A DNA stretch of 64,000 nucleotides, taken from positions 1 to 64,000 of the forward strand of contig CAMDLT010000017.1 in the NCBI GenBank assembly GCA_945901855.1, given 5' to 3'. The first letter of the stretch is position 1, and each line of letters opens with the position of its first letter. This DNA is from Asaia bogorensis. GTDB taxonomy: Bacteria > Pseudomonadota > Alphaproteobacteria > CACIAM-22H2. The notes below the pieces were generated by a model that saw only the letters and a program-made list of their open reading frames with translations, did no database searches and was not told where the DNA came from. A program made the position numbers and the translations under genes. This document shows, piece after piece, positions 45,269 to 55,571 of the stretch.

Positions 45269-46875
45269 TCGGCCGGTGCGGGCGCGCCGTCGCGATAGAG
45301 CTTCCACGTGATCGAATCGCACAAAGCAGCGTAGGACGCTTCGATCACGTTTTCCGACACCCCGACCGTGCCCCAGGTGCGCACTTCGCCGCGCGCATGG
45401 CCGTCCGCGCTTTCGATCATCACGCGCGTGACGGCGGCGGTGGCGCGCTCGGGCGCCAGAATGCGCACTTTGTAGTCGACCAGCTTGAGTTCGTGCAAGG
45501 TCGGGTACGATGCCAGCAAGGCCGCGCGCAACGCGCGGTCGAGCGCTTCGACCGGTCCCTTGCCCTCGCCCACCGTCAAGCGCCGATCCTTGGCGACGTC
45601 GAGCTTGACCGTCGCTTCCGACATCGTGACGAGTTCGCCGCGCGCATTGAAGCGCCGTTCCGAGATCACGCGGAACGAGATCAGGCGGAAATAATCGGGC
45701 ACCCCGTGCAGGACGCGGCGCGCGAGCAGTTCGAACGATCCGTCGGCGCCGTCGTAGGTATAGCCCTCGTGTTCGCGCGCTTTGATCTCGTCGATGATCT
45801 TGCCGATCATCGGGCTCTTGGCGTCGATCTCGATGCCGATATCCTTGAAACGCGCCAAGATGTTCGACCGGCCCGACTGGTCGGAGACCACCACATGGCG
45901 GCGGTTGCCGACCGCTTCGGGCGGCACATGTTCGTACGTTTTGGGATCTTTCTCGACGGCCGACACGTGCAGCCCGCCTTTGTGCGCGAACGCGCTTTCG
46001 CCCACATAGGCGGCGTTGCGCTGCGGGCTGCGGTTCAAGCGCTCGTCCAGCAAGCGCGAAACGCCCGTCAGATTGACGAGCCGTTCAGGCGTACAGCCGG
46101 TGTCGTATCCCATCTTCAGCACGAGGCTCGGCAGCAGCGACACGAGGTTGGCATTGCCGCAGCGCTCGCCAAGGCCGTTGAGCGTGCCCTGGATCTGGCG
46201 CGCGCCCGCGCGCACCGCCGCCAGCGAATTGGCGACAGCATTTTCGGTATCGTTGTGGCAATGGATACCGATCTGGTCGCCGGGAACGGTTTTTGTCACT
46301 TCGCCGACGATGCGCTCGATTTCGTGCGGCAACGTGCCGCCGTTGGTATCGCACAGCACGATCCAGCGCGAACCCGCCGCCAAAGCCGCCTTGAGGCAAT
46401 CGAGCGCAAAACCCGGATTGGCTTTGTAGCCGTCGAAAAAATGTTCGGCATCGAACATGACTTCTTTGCCACGCGCTTTGGCTTCGCAAAGGCTGTCCGC
46501 GATCATGTCGATATTTTCGCTCTTCGAGACGCCGAGCGCCAGATCGACATGGAAATCCCATGTCTTGCCGACAAGACATGCGACGGGTGCGGGCGCGCCG
46601 AGCACGGCCGCAAGCCCCGGATCGTTGCTGGCCGACCGGCCGGAACGGCGCGTCATGCCGAACGCCGCCACGCGCGAATGGCCAAGTTTAGGCAGTGCCT
46701 GGAAAAACGCGTCGTCGGTCGGGTTTGCGCCAGGCCACCCGCCTTCGACATAGTCGATGCCGAGCCGGTCGAGCGCCTTGGCGATGGCGATCTTATCGGC
46801 GACGCCAAAATCCACACCTTGCGTCTGGGCGCCGTCGCGCAAAGTCGAATCGTAGAGATAGATGCGCTCGCCCAT
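45265..46875 (-). CDS. cimA: (R)-citramalate synthase CimA
   Basis: 536 residues. It condenses pyruvate and acetyl-CoA to citramalate, giving a threonine-independent route to isoleucine. DSTLRDGAQTQGVDFG near the N-terminus carries the catalytic metal Asp, with GIHCHNDTENAVANSLA near residue 200. The C-terminal third is the LeuA-type regulatory domain that normally binds isoleucine. Length and the DAQTQG text favour CimA over 2-isopropylmalate synthase. It abuts cysS by one base. Confidence 0.93.
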   Translation of the reverse strand: MGERIYLYDSTLRDGAQTQGVDFGVADKIAIAKALDRLGIDYVEGGWPGANPTDDAFFQALPKLGHSRVAAFGMTRRSGRSASNDPGLAAVLGAPAPVACLVGKTWDFHVDLALGVSKSENIDMIADSLCEAKARGKEVMFDAEHFFDGYKANPGFALDCLKAALAAGSRWIVLCDTNGGTLPHEIERIVGEVTKTVPGDQIGIHCHNDTENAVANSLAAVRAGARQIQGTLNGLGERCGNANLVSLLPSLVLKMGYDTGCTPERLVNLTGVSRLLDERLNRSPQRNAAYVGESAFAHKGGLHVSAVEKDPKTYEHVPPEAVGNRRHVVVSDQSGRSNILARFKDIGIEIDAKSPMIGKIIDEIKAREHEGYTYDGADGSFELLARRVLHGVPDYFRLISFRVISERRFNARGELVTMSEATVKLDVAKDRRLTVGEGKGPVEALDRALRAALLASYPTLHELKLVDYKVRILAPERATAAVTRVMIESADGHARGEVRTWGTVGVSENVIEASYAALCDSITWKLYRDGAPAPAE

Positions 46876-46876
46876 G

Positions 46877-48307
46877 TTATTCGCCCCGTTTCCAGCTTGT
46901 GCCCTTGGGCCCGTCTTCCAGCACGATGCCTTTGGCCTTCAGATCGTCGCGAATGCGGTCGGCCTCGGCGAAGTTTTTGGCTTTGCGGGCGGCCAAGCGC
47001 GCGGCAATCGCGTTGTCAATCTCCGACTCAGCCATGCCGCCGGAGCCAAAATTCGTCGATTGGAACCAAGACTCAGAAGTGCCATTCAACACGCCGAGTA
47101 GCCGCGCATTGAGCAATAGCCTGTACTTTAGGTTTCCTCTAGAAAACTTTGCCGTATCTCCCGACGGGACGAGCTTATGCGGCGTAGGATTCAATACGTA
47201 GTCAGCGACTGCGTGCATGCTGGCAATCGCCATGGGCGTATTCAAGTCGTCCAGAAGAGCATCAAGGACGCCCCCCTGCTCAAACGGCAAAGCATGCTCA
47301 CACGGCTCTTCGACGGCATCTTCGACGGACGCAAGCGCTCGATACCACCGATCAAGTTCGCCCTTCGCCTGTTTGAGCCCGTCGTCGGTGAAATCCAGCG
47401 GCGCGCGATAATGCGTCTTGAGCAACAGCAAGCGGATCGCTTCGCCGCGCACGCCGCGGTTCAGCAGATCGCGCACGGTGTAGAAATTGCCAAGGCTTTT
47501 CGACATTTTCTCGCCGTTCACGATCACGAAGCCGTTGTGCATCCAGTATTTGACGAACTGTACGCCGCCATGCGCGCAGACCGATTGCGCGATTTCGTTT
47601 TCGTGGTGCGGGAATATCAGGTCTTGCCCGCCGCCGTGGATATCGAAAGTTGATCCGAACAACGCTTCGGACATCGCCGAGCATTCGATATGCCAGCCCG
47701 GGCGGCCCCGCCCCCACGGACTGTCCCAGCCCGGCTGGTAGGACGTCGAGGGCTTCCACAGCACGAAATCAGCCGGATCGCGCTTGAAGGGCGCCACTTC
47801 AACGCGTGAGCCGGCTATCTGATCATCGCGCGTACGGCCCGAAAGTTTGCCGTAATCGGCGTAGCTCGGCACATGAAAGAGCACGTGACCGTTGGTTGCG
47901 TAGGCATGGCCGGAGACAACGAGCTTGCCGATCATCGCGACCATCTCGGGCACGCTGCGCGTGCAGCGCGGCTCGTGATCCGGACGTCCGGCGCCAAGCG
48001 CGGCCATATCCGCATGATAGGCGTGCGTCGTCTCCTCGGTGATCTCGTCGATGGTCCGACCCGCTTCGGCGGCACGTGCGATGATCTTGTCGTCGATGTC
48101 GGTGATATTGCGTGCGTATTCCACGCGGCGGTAAAGCCGCTTCAATACGCGATGAAGCGTGTCGAACACGACCACCGGCCGAGCGTTGCCGATATGCGCA
48201 AAGTCGTAGACCGTAGGACCGCACACGTACATGCGTACGCGGGTCGGATCGAGCGGCTCGAATTTTTCTTTGCGCCGCGCCATCGAATTGTAGACATGCA
48301 ATGTCAT
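46877..48307 (-). CDS. cysS: Cysteine-tRNA ligase CysS
   Basis: 476 residues. Class I synthetase: [14 protein letters not shown] is the HIGH motif, KMSKSLGNF the KMSKS motif, and [15 protein letters not shown] and [10 protein letters not shown] supply the zinc ligands. The ATG overlaps the gltX stop by four bases. Oddity: the segment encoding roughly residues 355-425 (about 47,030-47,250) is AT-richer and uses AGA, AGG, CTA and TCT codons that are rare in its neighbours, and it has family-unusual text such as [14 protein letters not shown]. Confidence 0.96.
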   Translation of the reverse strand: MTLHVYNSMARRKEKFEPLDPTRVRMYVCGPTVYDFAHIGNARPVVVFDTLHRVLKRLYRRVEYARNITDIDDKIIARAAEAGRTIDEITEETTHAYHADMAALGAGRPDHEPRCTRSVPEMVAMIGKLVVSGHAYATNGHVLFHVPSYADYGKLSGRTRDDQIAGSRVEVAPFKRDPADFVLWKPSTSYQPGWDSPWGRGRPGWHIECSAMSEALFGSTFDIHGGGQDLIFPHHENEIAQSVCAHGGVQFVKYWMHNGFVIVNGEKMSKSLGNFYTVRDLLNRGVRGEAIRLLLLKTHYRAPLDFTDDGLKQAKGELDRWYRALASVEDAVEEPCEHALPFEQGGVLDALLDDLNTPMAIASMHAVADYVLNPTPHKLVPSGDTAKFSRGNLKYRLLLNARLLGVLNGTSESWFQSTNFGSGGMAESEIDNAIAARLAARKAKNFAEADRIRDDLKAKGIVLEDGPKGTSWKRGE

Positions 48308-49635
48308 GCCGTTTTGCCCTCGAGCCTGGCAAGCGCGCGTGCACGACCCAGCAGTGGCAGCATGGTTTTCATTTCGGGCCCATGCTCGCGCGCGGTCAGC
48401 GCCAAGCGCAGCGGCATGAACAGCTCCTTGCCCTTGCGCCCGCTCGCTTGGCCAAGCGCCTTGGTCCAGGCACCCCAGCTTGTCTCGTCCAAAGGCTCCG
48501 GCGGCAGCAGGGATGCGGCTTGTGCTGCGAATGCGGCATCGGCAATGACCGGCACCACGGGCTTGCGCGCCAAATCCCACCAGTCGGCGGCTTCGGGCAC
48601 TTTGGCGAGGTTCGGGCGCACGGTCTCCCAGAACGCCGCATCCGCGCCCTCGGGCAAGCGCGACGCGACCCGCGCAAAATCGAGTTTGTGGACGATCTTG
48701 GCGTTGAGACGCACGAGTTCTTCGGGGTCGAGCTTGGGCGAGGCTCGGCTGAATTTCTCGAACGCAAAACCGGGCACAAGCTCCTCCAACCGGTCCTTGG
48801 GTTCGACCGGATCGGACGTGCCAAGACGCGCGACCATCGCGGCGATGGTGACGGGCTCGATGCCGTCCTCGCGCAATTGGCCCAGCGACAGCGAGCCCAG
48901 GCGCTTGGACAAAGACTGCCCGCCGCCGTCCGAGATCAGCGAGAAATGCGCGAACGCGATGTCGCTTGCCGCACGGCCCAGCGCTTCGAATATCTGGATC
49001 TGCACGGACGTGTTCGTGACGTGATCCTCGCCGCGCACCACGTGCGTCACGCCAAGCTCGACATCGTCGACGACCGAAGCAAGCGTATAGGTCGGCGAGC
49101 CGTCCTCGCGCACCAGCACGGGGTCCGAAACTTTGGACCCATGATAGGCGCATCGCCCGCGAATGAGATCGTCCCACGCGGTCTCTTCGTATTTCAGCAG
49201 GAAGCGCCAATGCGGTTTGCGGCCTTCGGCCTCGAACGTTTTCTTCTGGGCCTCGGACAAACGCAGGGCCGCGCGGTCGTAGACCTGGATGCCGCCGTCC
49301 GAGACTTGGCCGACGCGGCGCAGCTTCAGTTCTTCGGGCGTCTCGTAGCACGCATACAATCGGCCCGACGCCTTGAGCGTTTCGGCTGCCGCCGCATAGC
49401 GGTCGAGCCGGTCGGATTGGCGCGCGAATTCGTCCCATTCGAGGCCAAGCCAGCGCAAATCCGTTTCGATGGCGGCTGCGAATTCGGGCGTCGAGCGCTC
49501 GCGGTCGGTATCGTCGAGCCGCAGCAAAAACTTTCCGCCCGCCTTGCGCGCATAGAGCCAGTTCAGCAGGGCCGCGCGCACGTTGCCCAGATGCAGGCGT
49601 CCCGTCGGCGATGGAGCGAAGCGGACGCGAACCAT
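48304..49635 (-). CDS. gltX: Glutamate-tRNA ligase GltX
   Basis: 443 residues from the ATG at 49635; a TTG three codons earlier is possible. Class I synthetase: [18 protein letters not shown] is the HIGH region and [10 protein letters not shown] the KMSKS region. Alphaproteobacteria often have two gltX genes; this shorter form, next to cysS, resembles the second type. Only one copy is visible here. It is five bases from nadE. Confidence 0.92.
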   Translation of the reverse strand: MVRVRFAPSPTGRLHLGNVRAALLNWLYARKAGGKFLLRLDDTDRERSTPEFAAAIETDLRWLGLEWDEFARQSDRLDRYAAAAETLKASGRLYACYETPEELKLRRVGQVSDGGIQVYDRAALRLSEAQKKTFEAEGRKPHWRFLLKYEETAWDDLIRGRCAYHGSKVSDPVLVREDGSPTYTLASVVDDVELGVTHVVRGEDHVTNTSVQIQIFEALGRAASDIAFAHFSLISDGGGQSLSKRLGSLSLGQLREDGIEPVTIAAMVARLGTSDPVEPKDRLEELVPGFAFEKFSRASPKLDPEELVRLNAKIVHKLDFARVASRLPEGADAAFWETVRPNLAKVPEAADWWDLARKPVVPVIADAAFAAQAASLLPPEPLDETSWGAWTKALGQASGRKGKELFMPLRLALTAREHGPEMKTMLPLLGRARALARLEGKTA

Positions 49636-49640
49636 AGAAT

Positions 49641-51299
49641 TCAACCCCGAAAGCCGTTGGTGATGGGATAGCGACGCTCGCGCCCGAAGGCGCGGCTGGT
49701 GATCTTGACGCCGGGCGGCGCTTGGCGACGTTTGTATTCCGAGAGGTCGAGCATGCGCCAGATGCGCTTGACGTCCGCTTCGGCAAAACCCTTGGCGACG
49801 ATCGAAGCGACATCCGCCTGGCCTTCGACAAGCTCGGCCAGGATCGCGTCAAGCTGCGTGTAGGGGCCGAGCGACGCTTCGTCGGTCTGGTCGGCGCGCA
49901 ATTCGGCCGTCGGCGGCTTGGCGATGACGCGTTCGGGCATGACTGCGCCGTCGGGACCCAGCGCGTCGCCGAGGCGATGCGCGTTTCGCCAGCGGCACAA
50001 ATCGAAGACCGTCGTCTTGTACACGTCCTTGAGCACGGCAAAGCCGCCGCACATGTCGCCATAGAGCGTCGCGTAGCCCGCGCTCATCTCGCTCTTGTTG
50101 CCGGTCGAGACGACCATGTGGCCGAACTTGTTCGAGAGCGCCATGAGCGCCAAGCCGCGAATGCGCGACTGGATGTTCTCCTCGGCAATGCCGAGTTCGG
50201 TGCCCGCGAAATGCGGCGCCAGCATTGCGCCAAAGGCCGCAACCGCAGGCTCGATCGCGATTTCGTCGAGCTTGATGCCAAGCAAGCGCGCGCATTCGGC
50301 CGCATCCTCAAGCGAGTCCTTGCTCGTGTAGCGCGACGGCATCATGACCGCGTGCACGCGCGCGGGCCCGAGCGCGTCGGCGGCGATCGCGGCCGTGAGC
50401 GCTGAATCGATGCCGCCCGACAGGCCGAGCAGCACGCCCTTGAAGCGGTTCTTTTCCACGTAGTCGCGCAAGCCAAGCGTCAGCGCGCCGTAGATCGCGC
50501 CCAGCGGATCGAGCGGCTTTGCGCGCGCTGCGGTCGCGCAGAGCAGCCGGCCGGCCGCATCGCGCGTCAGGTGCAATGCCGCCACGGCGTTCTGGAACTG
50601 CGGCAGCTGGGCTGCCAAGGAACTGTCGGCATTGAGCGCGAACGACGCGCCGTCGAACACCAGCTCGTCCTGGCCGCCGACCTGGTTGACATAGACGAGC
50701 GGCAACCCCGTTTCGACGATGCGCGCCAAGCCGAGCTGAACGCGCCGGTCGAGCTTGTCGGTTTCGAACGGCGATCCGTTGGGGACGACCAGAATTTCGG
50801 CGCCGCTTTCGACAAGGCATTCGGCGACATCGGCGAACCACATGTCCTCGCACACCATCAAACCCAGCCGCACGCCGCGAAACATCACCGGGCCCGGCAA
50901 GGGGCCCGCATCGAAGACGCGCTTTTCGTCGAACACCCCGTAATTGGGCAGATGGTGCTTGAAACGGTGCGTTGCGATCTTGCCGCCGTCGAGCACCAGG
51001 GCTGCGTTGAACAGTTTGTCGCCGACGCGCCAAGGCGCGCCCACGACCATGCCGGGGCCGCCGTCGGCGGTGTCGCCCGCGAGTTCTTCGGCGGCCGCGC
51101 GGCAGGCGGCGACAAAGGCGGGCTTCAGCACCAGATCTTCGGGCGGATAGCCCGAAACGACCAATTCGGGCAGCAGCACCAGATCGGCGCCAAGCCGGGC
51201 GGCCTCGGCGCGCGCGGCGCGGATCTTCGCGACATTGCCCGCGACGTCGCCGACGCCGGGATTTATCTGCGCAAGTGCGAGAACAAAGGGTTTTGCCAT
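49641..51299 (-). CDS. nadE: NAD+ synthase, glutamine-dependent NadE
   Basis: 552 residues. Two domains: an N-terminal nitrilase-type glutaminase with Glu in [14 protein letters not shown] and Cys in LMVCEDMWF, and a C-terminal synthetase with the P-loop [17 protein letters not shown]. It amidates nicotinic acid adenine dinucleotide. It sits two genes from pncB in the same run, linking NAD salvage and synthesis. Confidence 0.96.
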   Translation of the reverse strand: MAKPFVLALAQINPGVGDVAGNVAKIRAARAEAARLGADLVLLPELVVSGYPPEDLVLKPAFVAACRAAAEELAGDTADGGPGMVVGAPWRVGDKLFNAALVLDGGKIATHRFKHHLPNYGVFDEKRVFDAGPLPGPVMFRGVRLGLMVCEDMWFADVAECLVESGAEILVVPNGSPFETDKLDRRVQLGLARIVETGLPLVYVNQVGGQDELVFDGASFALNADSSLAAQLPQFQNAVAALHLTRDAAGRLLCATAARAKPLDPLGAIYGALTLGLRDYVEKNRFKGVLLGLSGGIDSALTAAIAADALGPARVHAVMMPSRYTSKDSLEDAAECARLLGIKLDEIAIEPAVAAFGAMLAPHFAGTELGIAEENIQSRIRGLALMALSNKFGHMVVSTGNKSEMSAGYATLYGDMCGGFAVLKDVYKTTVFDLCRWRNAHRLGDALGPDGAVMPERVIAKPPTAELRADQTDEASLGPYTQLDAILAELVEGQADVASIVAKGFAEADVKRIWRMLDLSEYKRRQAPPGVKITSRAFGRERRYPITNGFRG

Positions 51300-51302
51300 C
51301 GC

Positions 51303-51821
51303 CTAAGGACTGTCCGACGATTTTTGCCCAAGCATCTTGTCGAGATACGCGAGCATCAGCGCCGACACGATGAAGGTCATGTGGATGACCACGAGCATGA
51401 CAAGCTTGTCGTTGGCAATTTCGCCCGCATCCAAAAACGCCTTCAGCAGATGGATTGAGGAAATCGCCACGATCGACGAGGCGAGCTTGATCTTGAGCGA
51501 GCCCGCATCGAGCTTGCCGAACCACGAGAGTTTTTCGCCCTGCCCGTCGATGTCGAGGCGGCTGACGAAGTTTTCGTAGCCCGAGATGATCACCATGACG
51601 ATCAGATTGGCGACCATCACGACATCGACAAGTTCGAGCACCATCAAAACGATCTTGGCCTCGTCCATGCCCGGCAGCCCGATCGCGAGCTTGAACAGCA
51701 CCATGAAGAATTTGGCGCACAGCACGACCAGCACCAGGATGAGGCCCAGATAGAGCGGCACTTGCAGCCAGCGGCTGTTGAAGATCGCGGCTTCGATGAG
51801 CTTCTCGAAATTCGACATCAT
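51303..51821 (-). CDS. YqhA/UPF0114 family inner-membrane protein
   Basis: 172 residues with about four hydrophobic segments (near 20-45, 60-80, 115-135, 140-160). MSNFEKLIEAAIFNSRWLQV and GLPGMDEAKIVLMVLELVD match the YqhA/UPF0114 family, whose role is unknown. Two ATGs in tandem overlap the nitronate monooxygenase stop; the second (51818) has better spacing from GGGAGG. Confidence 0.87.
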   Translation of the reverse strand: MMSNFEKLIEAAIFNSRWLQVPLYLGLILVLVVLCAKFFMVLFKLAIGLPGMDEAKIVLMVLELVDVVMVANLIVMVIISGYENFVSRLDIDGQGEKLSWFGKLDAGSLKIKLASSIVAISSIHLLKAFLDAGEIANDKLVMLVVIHMTFIVSALMLAYLDKMLGQKSSDSP

Positions 51822-52897
51822 GCGCCTCCCAGCTTGGCCAATACCGCTTCAGCCGCGGCGGCCGTCTCGCGCACCAGATCGCTTGCCGCCTGCGGCTTTG
51901 CCAGCGGCGCGCCCTGCCCCGCCCACATCGCCATCAGATCGGCTTTACCCTGTTCGGCCGCGCGCGCGCGCAGCGGCGTTGTCAGCGCGTTGGTGACGGG
52001 ATAGCCCGGCATACGGTCGGCATGCGGCGCCATGTCGTCGATGTAGCGGTTGCGAAAACCGCGCGCGGGCCGCCCCGAAAACGCGCGCGTGACGCTCGTC
52101 GGCGTCTCGGACGCGTGCGCGAACGCGGCGCGCTGGACCTTGCCGGTGCCCGCCTCGTCCGCCAGCAAGAACGCGGTCCCCATCCCGCAAGCGCTCGCCC
52201 CCAGCGCCAAGGCGGCGGCAAGCCCGCGTCCGTCCATGATGCCGCCCGCCGCGATCACCGGGATCGCCACGGCATCGACGATCTGGGGGACCAGCGCCAT
52301 GGTGCCGATCAGCGAATCCTCGAAACGGCCGACGAACGTGCCGCGATGGCCGCCCGCTTCGCCGCCCTGCGCCCAGATCGCGTCGACGCCCTGCTCTTGC
52401 AAAATTTTGGCTTCGGCGACGTTGGTCGCGGTGCCGACGACAAAAACGCCGCGCGCTTTGAGCGCGGCCGTCTTGCGATTGCCGATGGCCCCAAAGGTGC
52501 TGCTGAAGACAGGCGGCGCCAGATCGAGCACGGTTTCGAACTGCGCTTCGAAATCCTCGGCCCATTTGGCGGGCGCTGGGGCATTCTCGTCGAGCCCGAC
52601 TTCGCGCCGGTATTTGGCGAGCTGCGCATCGGCAAACGCGACCTCGCTCGCATCGGCAACGGTCGCGGGCAAGACGAACAGATTGACGAGGAACGGTTTG
52701 TCGGTGGCCGCGCGGATGGCTGCAACTTGGGCGCGTATGGCATCGGGCGCTACGGTGGCCGCGGCAAACGAGCCGAGCCCGCCCGCGTTCGACACGGCCG
52801 CCACCAGCGCCGGCGTCGTCATGCCGCCGGCCATCGGCGCCTGCACGATGGGATACGCGAGACCCAAAGCCCGGGTCAGTCGGGTTACAAGCGCCAT
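51818..52897 (-). CDS. Nitronate monooxygenase family protein
   Basis: 359 residues. FMN-dependent TIM barrel that oxidises alkyl nitronates such as propionate 3-nitronate. IVQAPMAGGMTTPALV at the start and the phosphate-loop text AQGGEAGGHRG near residue 180 (with the catalytic His) are typical. The natural substrate is uncertain in this family. It starts five bases after pncB. Confidence 0.9.
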   Translation of the reverse strand: MALVTRLTRALGLAYPIVQAPMAGGMTTPALVAAVSNAGGLGSFAAATVAPDAIRAQVAAIRAATDKPFLVNLFVLPATVADASEVAFADAQLAKYRREVGLDENAPAPAKWAEDFEAQFETVLDLAPPVFSSTFGAIGNRKTAALKARGVFVVGTATNVAEAKILQEQGVDAIWAQGGEAGGHRGTFVGRFEDSLIGTMALVPQIVDAVAIPVIAAGGIMDGRGLAAALALGASACGMGTAFLLADEAGTGKVQRAAFAHASETPTSVTRAFSGRPARGFRNRYIDDMAPHADRMPGYPVTNALTTPLRARAAEQGKADLMAMWAGQGAPLAKPQAASDLVRETAAAAEAVLAKLGGA

Positions 52898-52902
52898 CGA
52901 AC

Positions 52903-54072
52903 TCAGCCCGGCTTGCGCAAAAGAAATTCGCGGCCGACCTTCACCGACGGTTGGCCGTCATACTCGACGATGTCCGCCGTCGCGTAGGTCTCGGTCCACA
53001 CTTGGGGCAGGTACGAACCCGTGCCCACCGTGTCGATCGGCGCGTTGGCGACCGCCATCGTCTTGCATTTGGCGGGCGTGAAACCGGACGACGCCACGAT
53101 ACGCACGCGCGCGAACCCCGCCCGGTCGAGTTCTTCGCGCATATGCCAGATCGCGGCGGCCGAAACGCCTGTCCCCGTCAGATAGCGCAGCTCCTGCTCG
53201 GTGCGATAGCCGCGCAAGCTCAGCGGCGCGTTGCGCTCGAGCACCGCGTAGGATTTGCCGAGATCGAGACCTTCGATGTAGCGCCCGCCATGCGTGTCGA
53301 GCCGCATCGCCAAACGGCCGGACTGCGCAACGTCGGGAAAGCGGCGGCAGACCTCAAGCGCGTCGGTCACTTCGCGGCCGTAATAGTCGACGAGCACCGT
53401 GACGTTTTCGGTCGCGAACACGTCGAGCAGCATTTCCGCCGCGCGCAGCGTCGAGCCCGCATAGCCGATCAGCGCATGCGGCATCGTCCCGAAGCCGCCG
53501 CTCTGGCCGAAATAGTGCGAGGTTGCGTCGGTCGCGTTGCCGATGAAACCGCGCGCCCCCACCTCGGCCTTCGCCGCGTTCGATCCGACCGATGCGGCAT
53601 AAGCCATCATCTCGGCCATTTCCGAGCCCGCGCAGTGGCGCGCATCCATCGCAAGGAACGCCGTGCGCGGCAGATCCACGCACATCGTATAGGCGTTGTA
53701 GGCCGCAACGCACGCCGGCCCCAGCTTCTGCAGGTAGATCGTCTCGAGATCGACAAGATGCAGAAGCGAGCCCGACACGTACATGATCGGATCGCCGGCC
53801 CCGGTCCACTCGCCTTCTTTGTGGCGAAGGTCGATGTCGAACTTGGTGCCGCGCGCGGCCGCGATCGTCTCGAGCCATTCGATCGCGAGGCGCGGCGCGC
53901 ACACGACCGGACGGCGCATGAACACGGCGTACGTCACGCGCTTGTCGCCAAAGCGCGCGACGGCGGCCTTCGTCTTGTTGAAGTAATGGTCGGTCAATCC
54001 CGGCACTTCGTCGGCCGTCGGGCGGCGGACAAGCGCGGAGACGGACGGATCGGTCGTGCGGCCGTCGGCCAT
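52903..54072 (-). CDS. pncB: Nicotinate phosphoribosyltransferase-like protein
   Basis: 389 residues. It converts nicotinate and PRPP to NaMN for NAD salvage. Recognisable stretches are LTDHYFNKTKAAVARFG near the start, ISGSLLHLVDLETIYLQ-type text and AEVGARGFIGNATDATS. RLDTHGGRYIEGLDLG sits at the phosphate-binding end. Start ATG at 54072 gives the conserved N-terminus. It lies 32 bases after aroG and in the same transcript as nadE. Confidence 0.85.
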   Translation of the reverse strand: MADGRTTDPSVSALVRRPTADEVPGLTDHYFNKTKAAVARFGDKRVTYAVFMRRPVVCAPRLAIEWLETIAAARGTKFDIDLRHKEGEWTGAGDPIMYVSGSLLHLVDLETIYLQKLGPACVAAYNAYTMCVDLPRTAFLAMDARHCAGSEMAEMMAYAASVGSNAAKAEVGARGFIGNATDATSHYFGQSGGFGTMPHALIGYAGSTLRAAEMLLDVFATENVTVLVDYYGREVTDALEVCRRFPDVAQSGRLAMRLDTHGGRYIEGLDLGKSYAVLERNAPLSLRGYRTEQELRYLTGTGVSAAAIWHMREELDRAGFARVRIVASSGFTPAKCKTMAVANAPIDTVGTGSYLPQVWTETYATADIVEYDGQPSVKVGREFLLRKPG

Positions 54073-54104
54073 GTCGATTCCTTTGGTGCGGTCCACGCGA
54101 TCGC

Positions 54105-55493
54105 TCAATCGTCGTCGCCGACGGCGCGCAGACGCGCCGTGGCACCCGTCTGGGCGCGCAGTTTTTCCGCGAGCAGGAAGGCAAGTTCGAGCGCCTGCGT
54201 GCCATTGAGGCGCGGGTCGCAATGCGTGTGGTAGCGGTCGCCCAGGCTCGCATCGAGCACGCCTTCGGCGCCGCCCGTACATTCGGTGACGTTCTGGCCC
54301 GTCATTTCGAAATGCACGCCGCCGGCATAGACGTTTTCGCCGCGGCACGCATCGAAGAAGCCGCGCATTTCGGCAAGGATCCGCTCGAAGGGGCGCGTCT
54401 TGTAGCCCGAGGCCGATTTGATCGTGTTGCCGTGCATGGGATCGCAGCTCCACACGACCTTGCGCCCCTCGCGCGCCACGCGGCGCAGCAAGGGCGCAAG
54501 CTTGGTTGCGACCTTGTCGTCGCCCATTCGCGCGATCAGCGTAAGGCGCCCCGGCTCGTTCTCGGGGTTGAGAATGTCGATCAGGCGCAACAATTCGTCC
54601 GGATCGCTGGTCGGGCCGCATTTGAGCCCGATCGGATTTTTGATGCCGCGGCAGAACTCCACATGCGCGCCGTCGAGCTGGCGCGTGCGGTCGCCGATCC
54701 ACACCATATGCGCCGAGCAGTCGTACCAGTCGCCCGTCGTGCTGTCGACGCGCGTGAGCGCTTCTTCGTAAGGCAGCAGCAGCGCTTCGTGGCTGGTAAA
54801 GAACGACGCCTCGTGGATCTGGGGCGCCGCTTCGGGGGTGATGCCGCAGGCCGACATGAATTGCAGCGAGTCCGAAATACGGTCGGCAAGCTCGCGAAAC
54901 TTCTCGCCGGCCGGGCTGCGGTCGACGAACCCTTGCGTCCATCCGTGCACGCGATGCAAATCCGCATAGCCGCCGCGCGCGAACGCGCGCAGCAAATTGA
55001 GCGTGGCGGCGGATTGCGAATAGACCTGCACCATGCGCTCGGGATCGGCCGCACGGGCCCCCGCTTCGAACTCGATGCCGTTGACGATGTCGCCGCGATA
55101 CGCGGGCAAAGTCGTGTCGCCGATCGTTTCCACGTCGGACGAGCGCGGCTTGGCAAATTGGCCCGCCATGCGCCCGACCTTCACGACCGGCAGGCCGCCC
55201 GCATACATCAGCACCACGGTCATCTGGAGAATGACCTTGAAGGTGTCGCGGATATTGTTGGCCGAAAACTCGGCGAAACTCTCGGCGCAATCGCCGCCTT
55301 GGAGCAGAACGGCCTTGCCCTCGGCGGCTTTCGCCAATTGGGCCTTCAACTCGCGCGCCTCGCCCGCAAAAACCAGCGGCGGATACCCGGACAAACGTTT
55401 TTCCACGCGCGCCAAAGCGGCGGCATCGGGATAGGCAGGCATTTGGCGCGCGGTAAGGGCGCGCCAGCTATCAGGCGTCCATTTGGCAGGCAT
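54105..55493 (-). CDS. aroG: DAHP synthase, class II
   Basis: 462 residues. It makes the first shikimate-pathway intermediate from PEP and erythrose 4-phosphate. Class II (plant-like) hallmarks: [14 protein letters not shown] near residue 70, [19 protein letters not shown] near residue 275 and [18 protein letters not shown] near residue 390. The ATG at 55493 is chosen; four upstream residues are optional. Its Shine-Dalgarno is inside a hairpin. First gene of the nine-gene run. Confidence 0.95.
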   Translation of the reverse strand: MPAKWTPDSWRALTARQMPAYPDAAALARVEKRLSGYPPLVFAGEARELKAQLAKAAEGKAVLLQGGDCAESFAEFSANNIRDTFKVILQMTVVLMYAGGLPVVKVGRMAGQFAKPRSSDVETIGDTTLPAYRGDIVNGIEFEAGARAADPERMVQVYSQSAATLNLLRAFARGGYADLHRVHGWTQGFVDRSPAGEKFRELADRISDSLQFMSACGITPEAAPQIHEASFFTSHEALLLPYEEALTRVDSTTGDWYDCSAHMVWIGDRTRQLDGAHVEFCRGIKNPIGLKCGPTSDPDELLRLIDILNPENEPGRLTLIARMGDDKVATKLAPLLRRVAREGRKVVWSCDPMHGNTIKSASGYKTRPFERILAEMRGFFDACRGENVYAGGVHFEMTGQNVTECTGGAEGVLDASLGDRYHTHCDPRLNGTQALELAFLLAEKLRAQTGATARLRAVGDDD

Positions 55494-55498
55494 GTTTG

Positions 55499-55518
55499 TC
55501 CCCAAGTTCGGTTGGGGA
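55499..55518 (-). promoter_or_regulatory. Hairpin covering the aroG ribosome binding site
   Basis: On the minus strand TCCCCAA pairs with TTGGGGA around CCGAAC, five bases before the aroG ATG. The second arm contains the GGGGA Shine-Dalgarno, so the fold would hide it. Confidence 0.5.
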
Positions 55519-55571
55519 TAAACTATAGGGCCGACTTCGCAACTGCAACCGACGGATTTTCCATTTCAATA
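55519..55571 (-). promoter_or_regulatory. Possible aroG promoter
   Basis: On the minus strand GTTGCA, 16 bases, then TATAGT lies just before the hairpin. It is a weak match to sigma-70, in the AT-richer gap that separates aroG from the hydrolase gene. Confidence 0.3.

Noticed and set aside
45256-47112. 618-residue frame antisense to cimA
   Set aside because: The sense strand encodes full-length CimA with intact catalytic text. The antisense product matches nothing.
46877-50062. A 1061-residue frame covering cysS and beyond
   Set aside because: Only the last 476 residues are CysS; the rest is out-of-frame reading of gltX and nadE.
52903-55290. A 795-residue fusion protein over pncB and aroG
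   Set aside because: The frame runs out of phase through aroG before entering pncB. Only its last 389 residues show a protein family.
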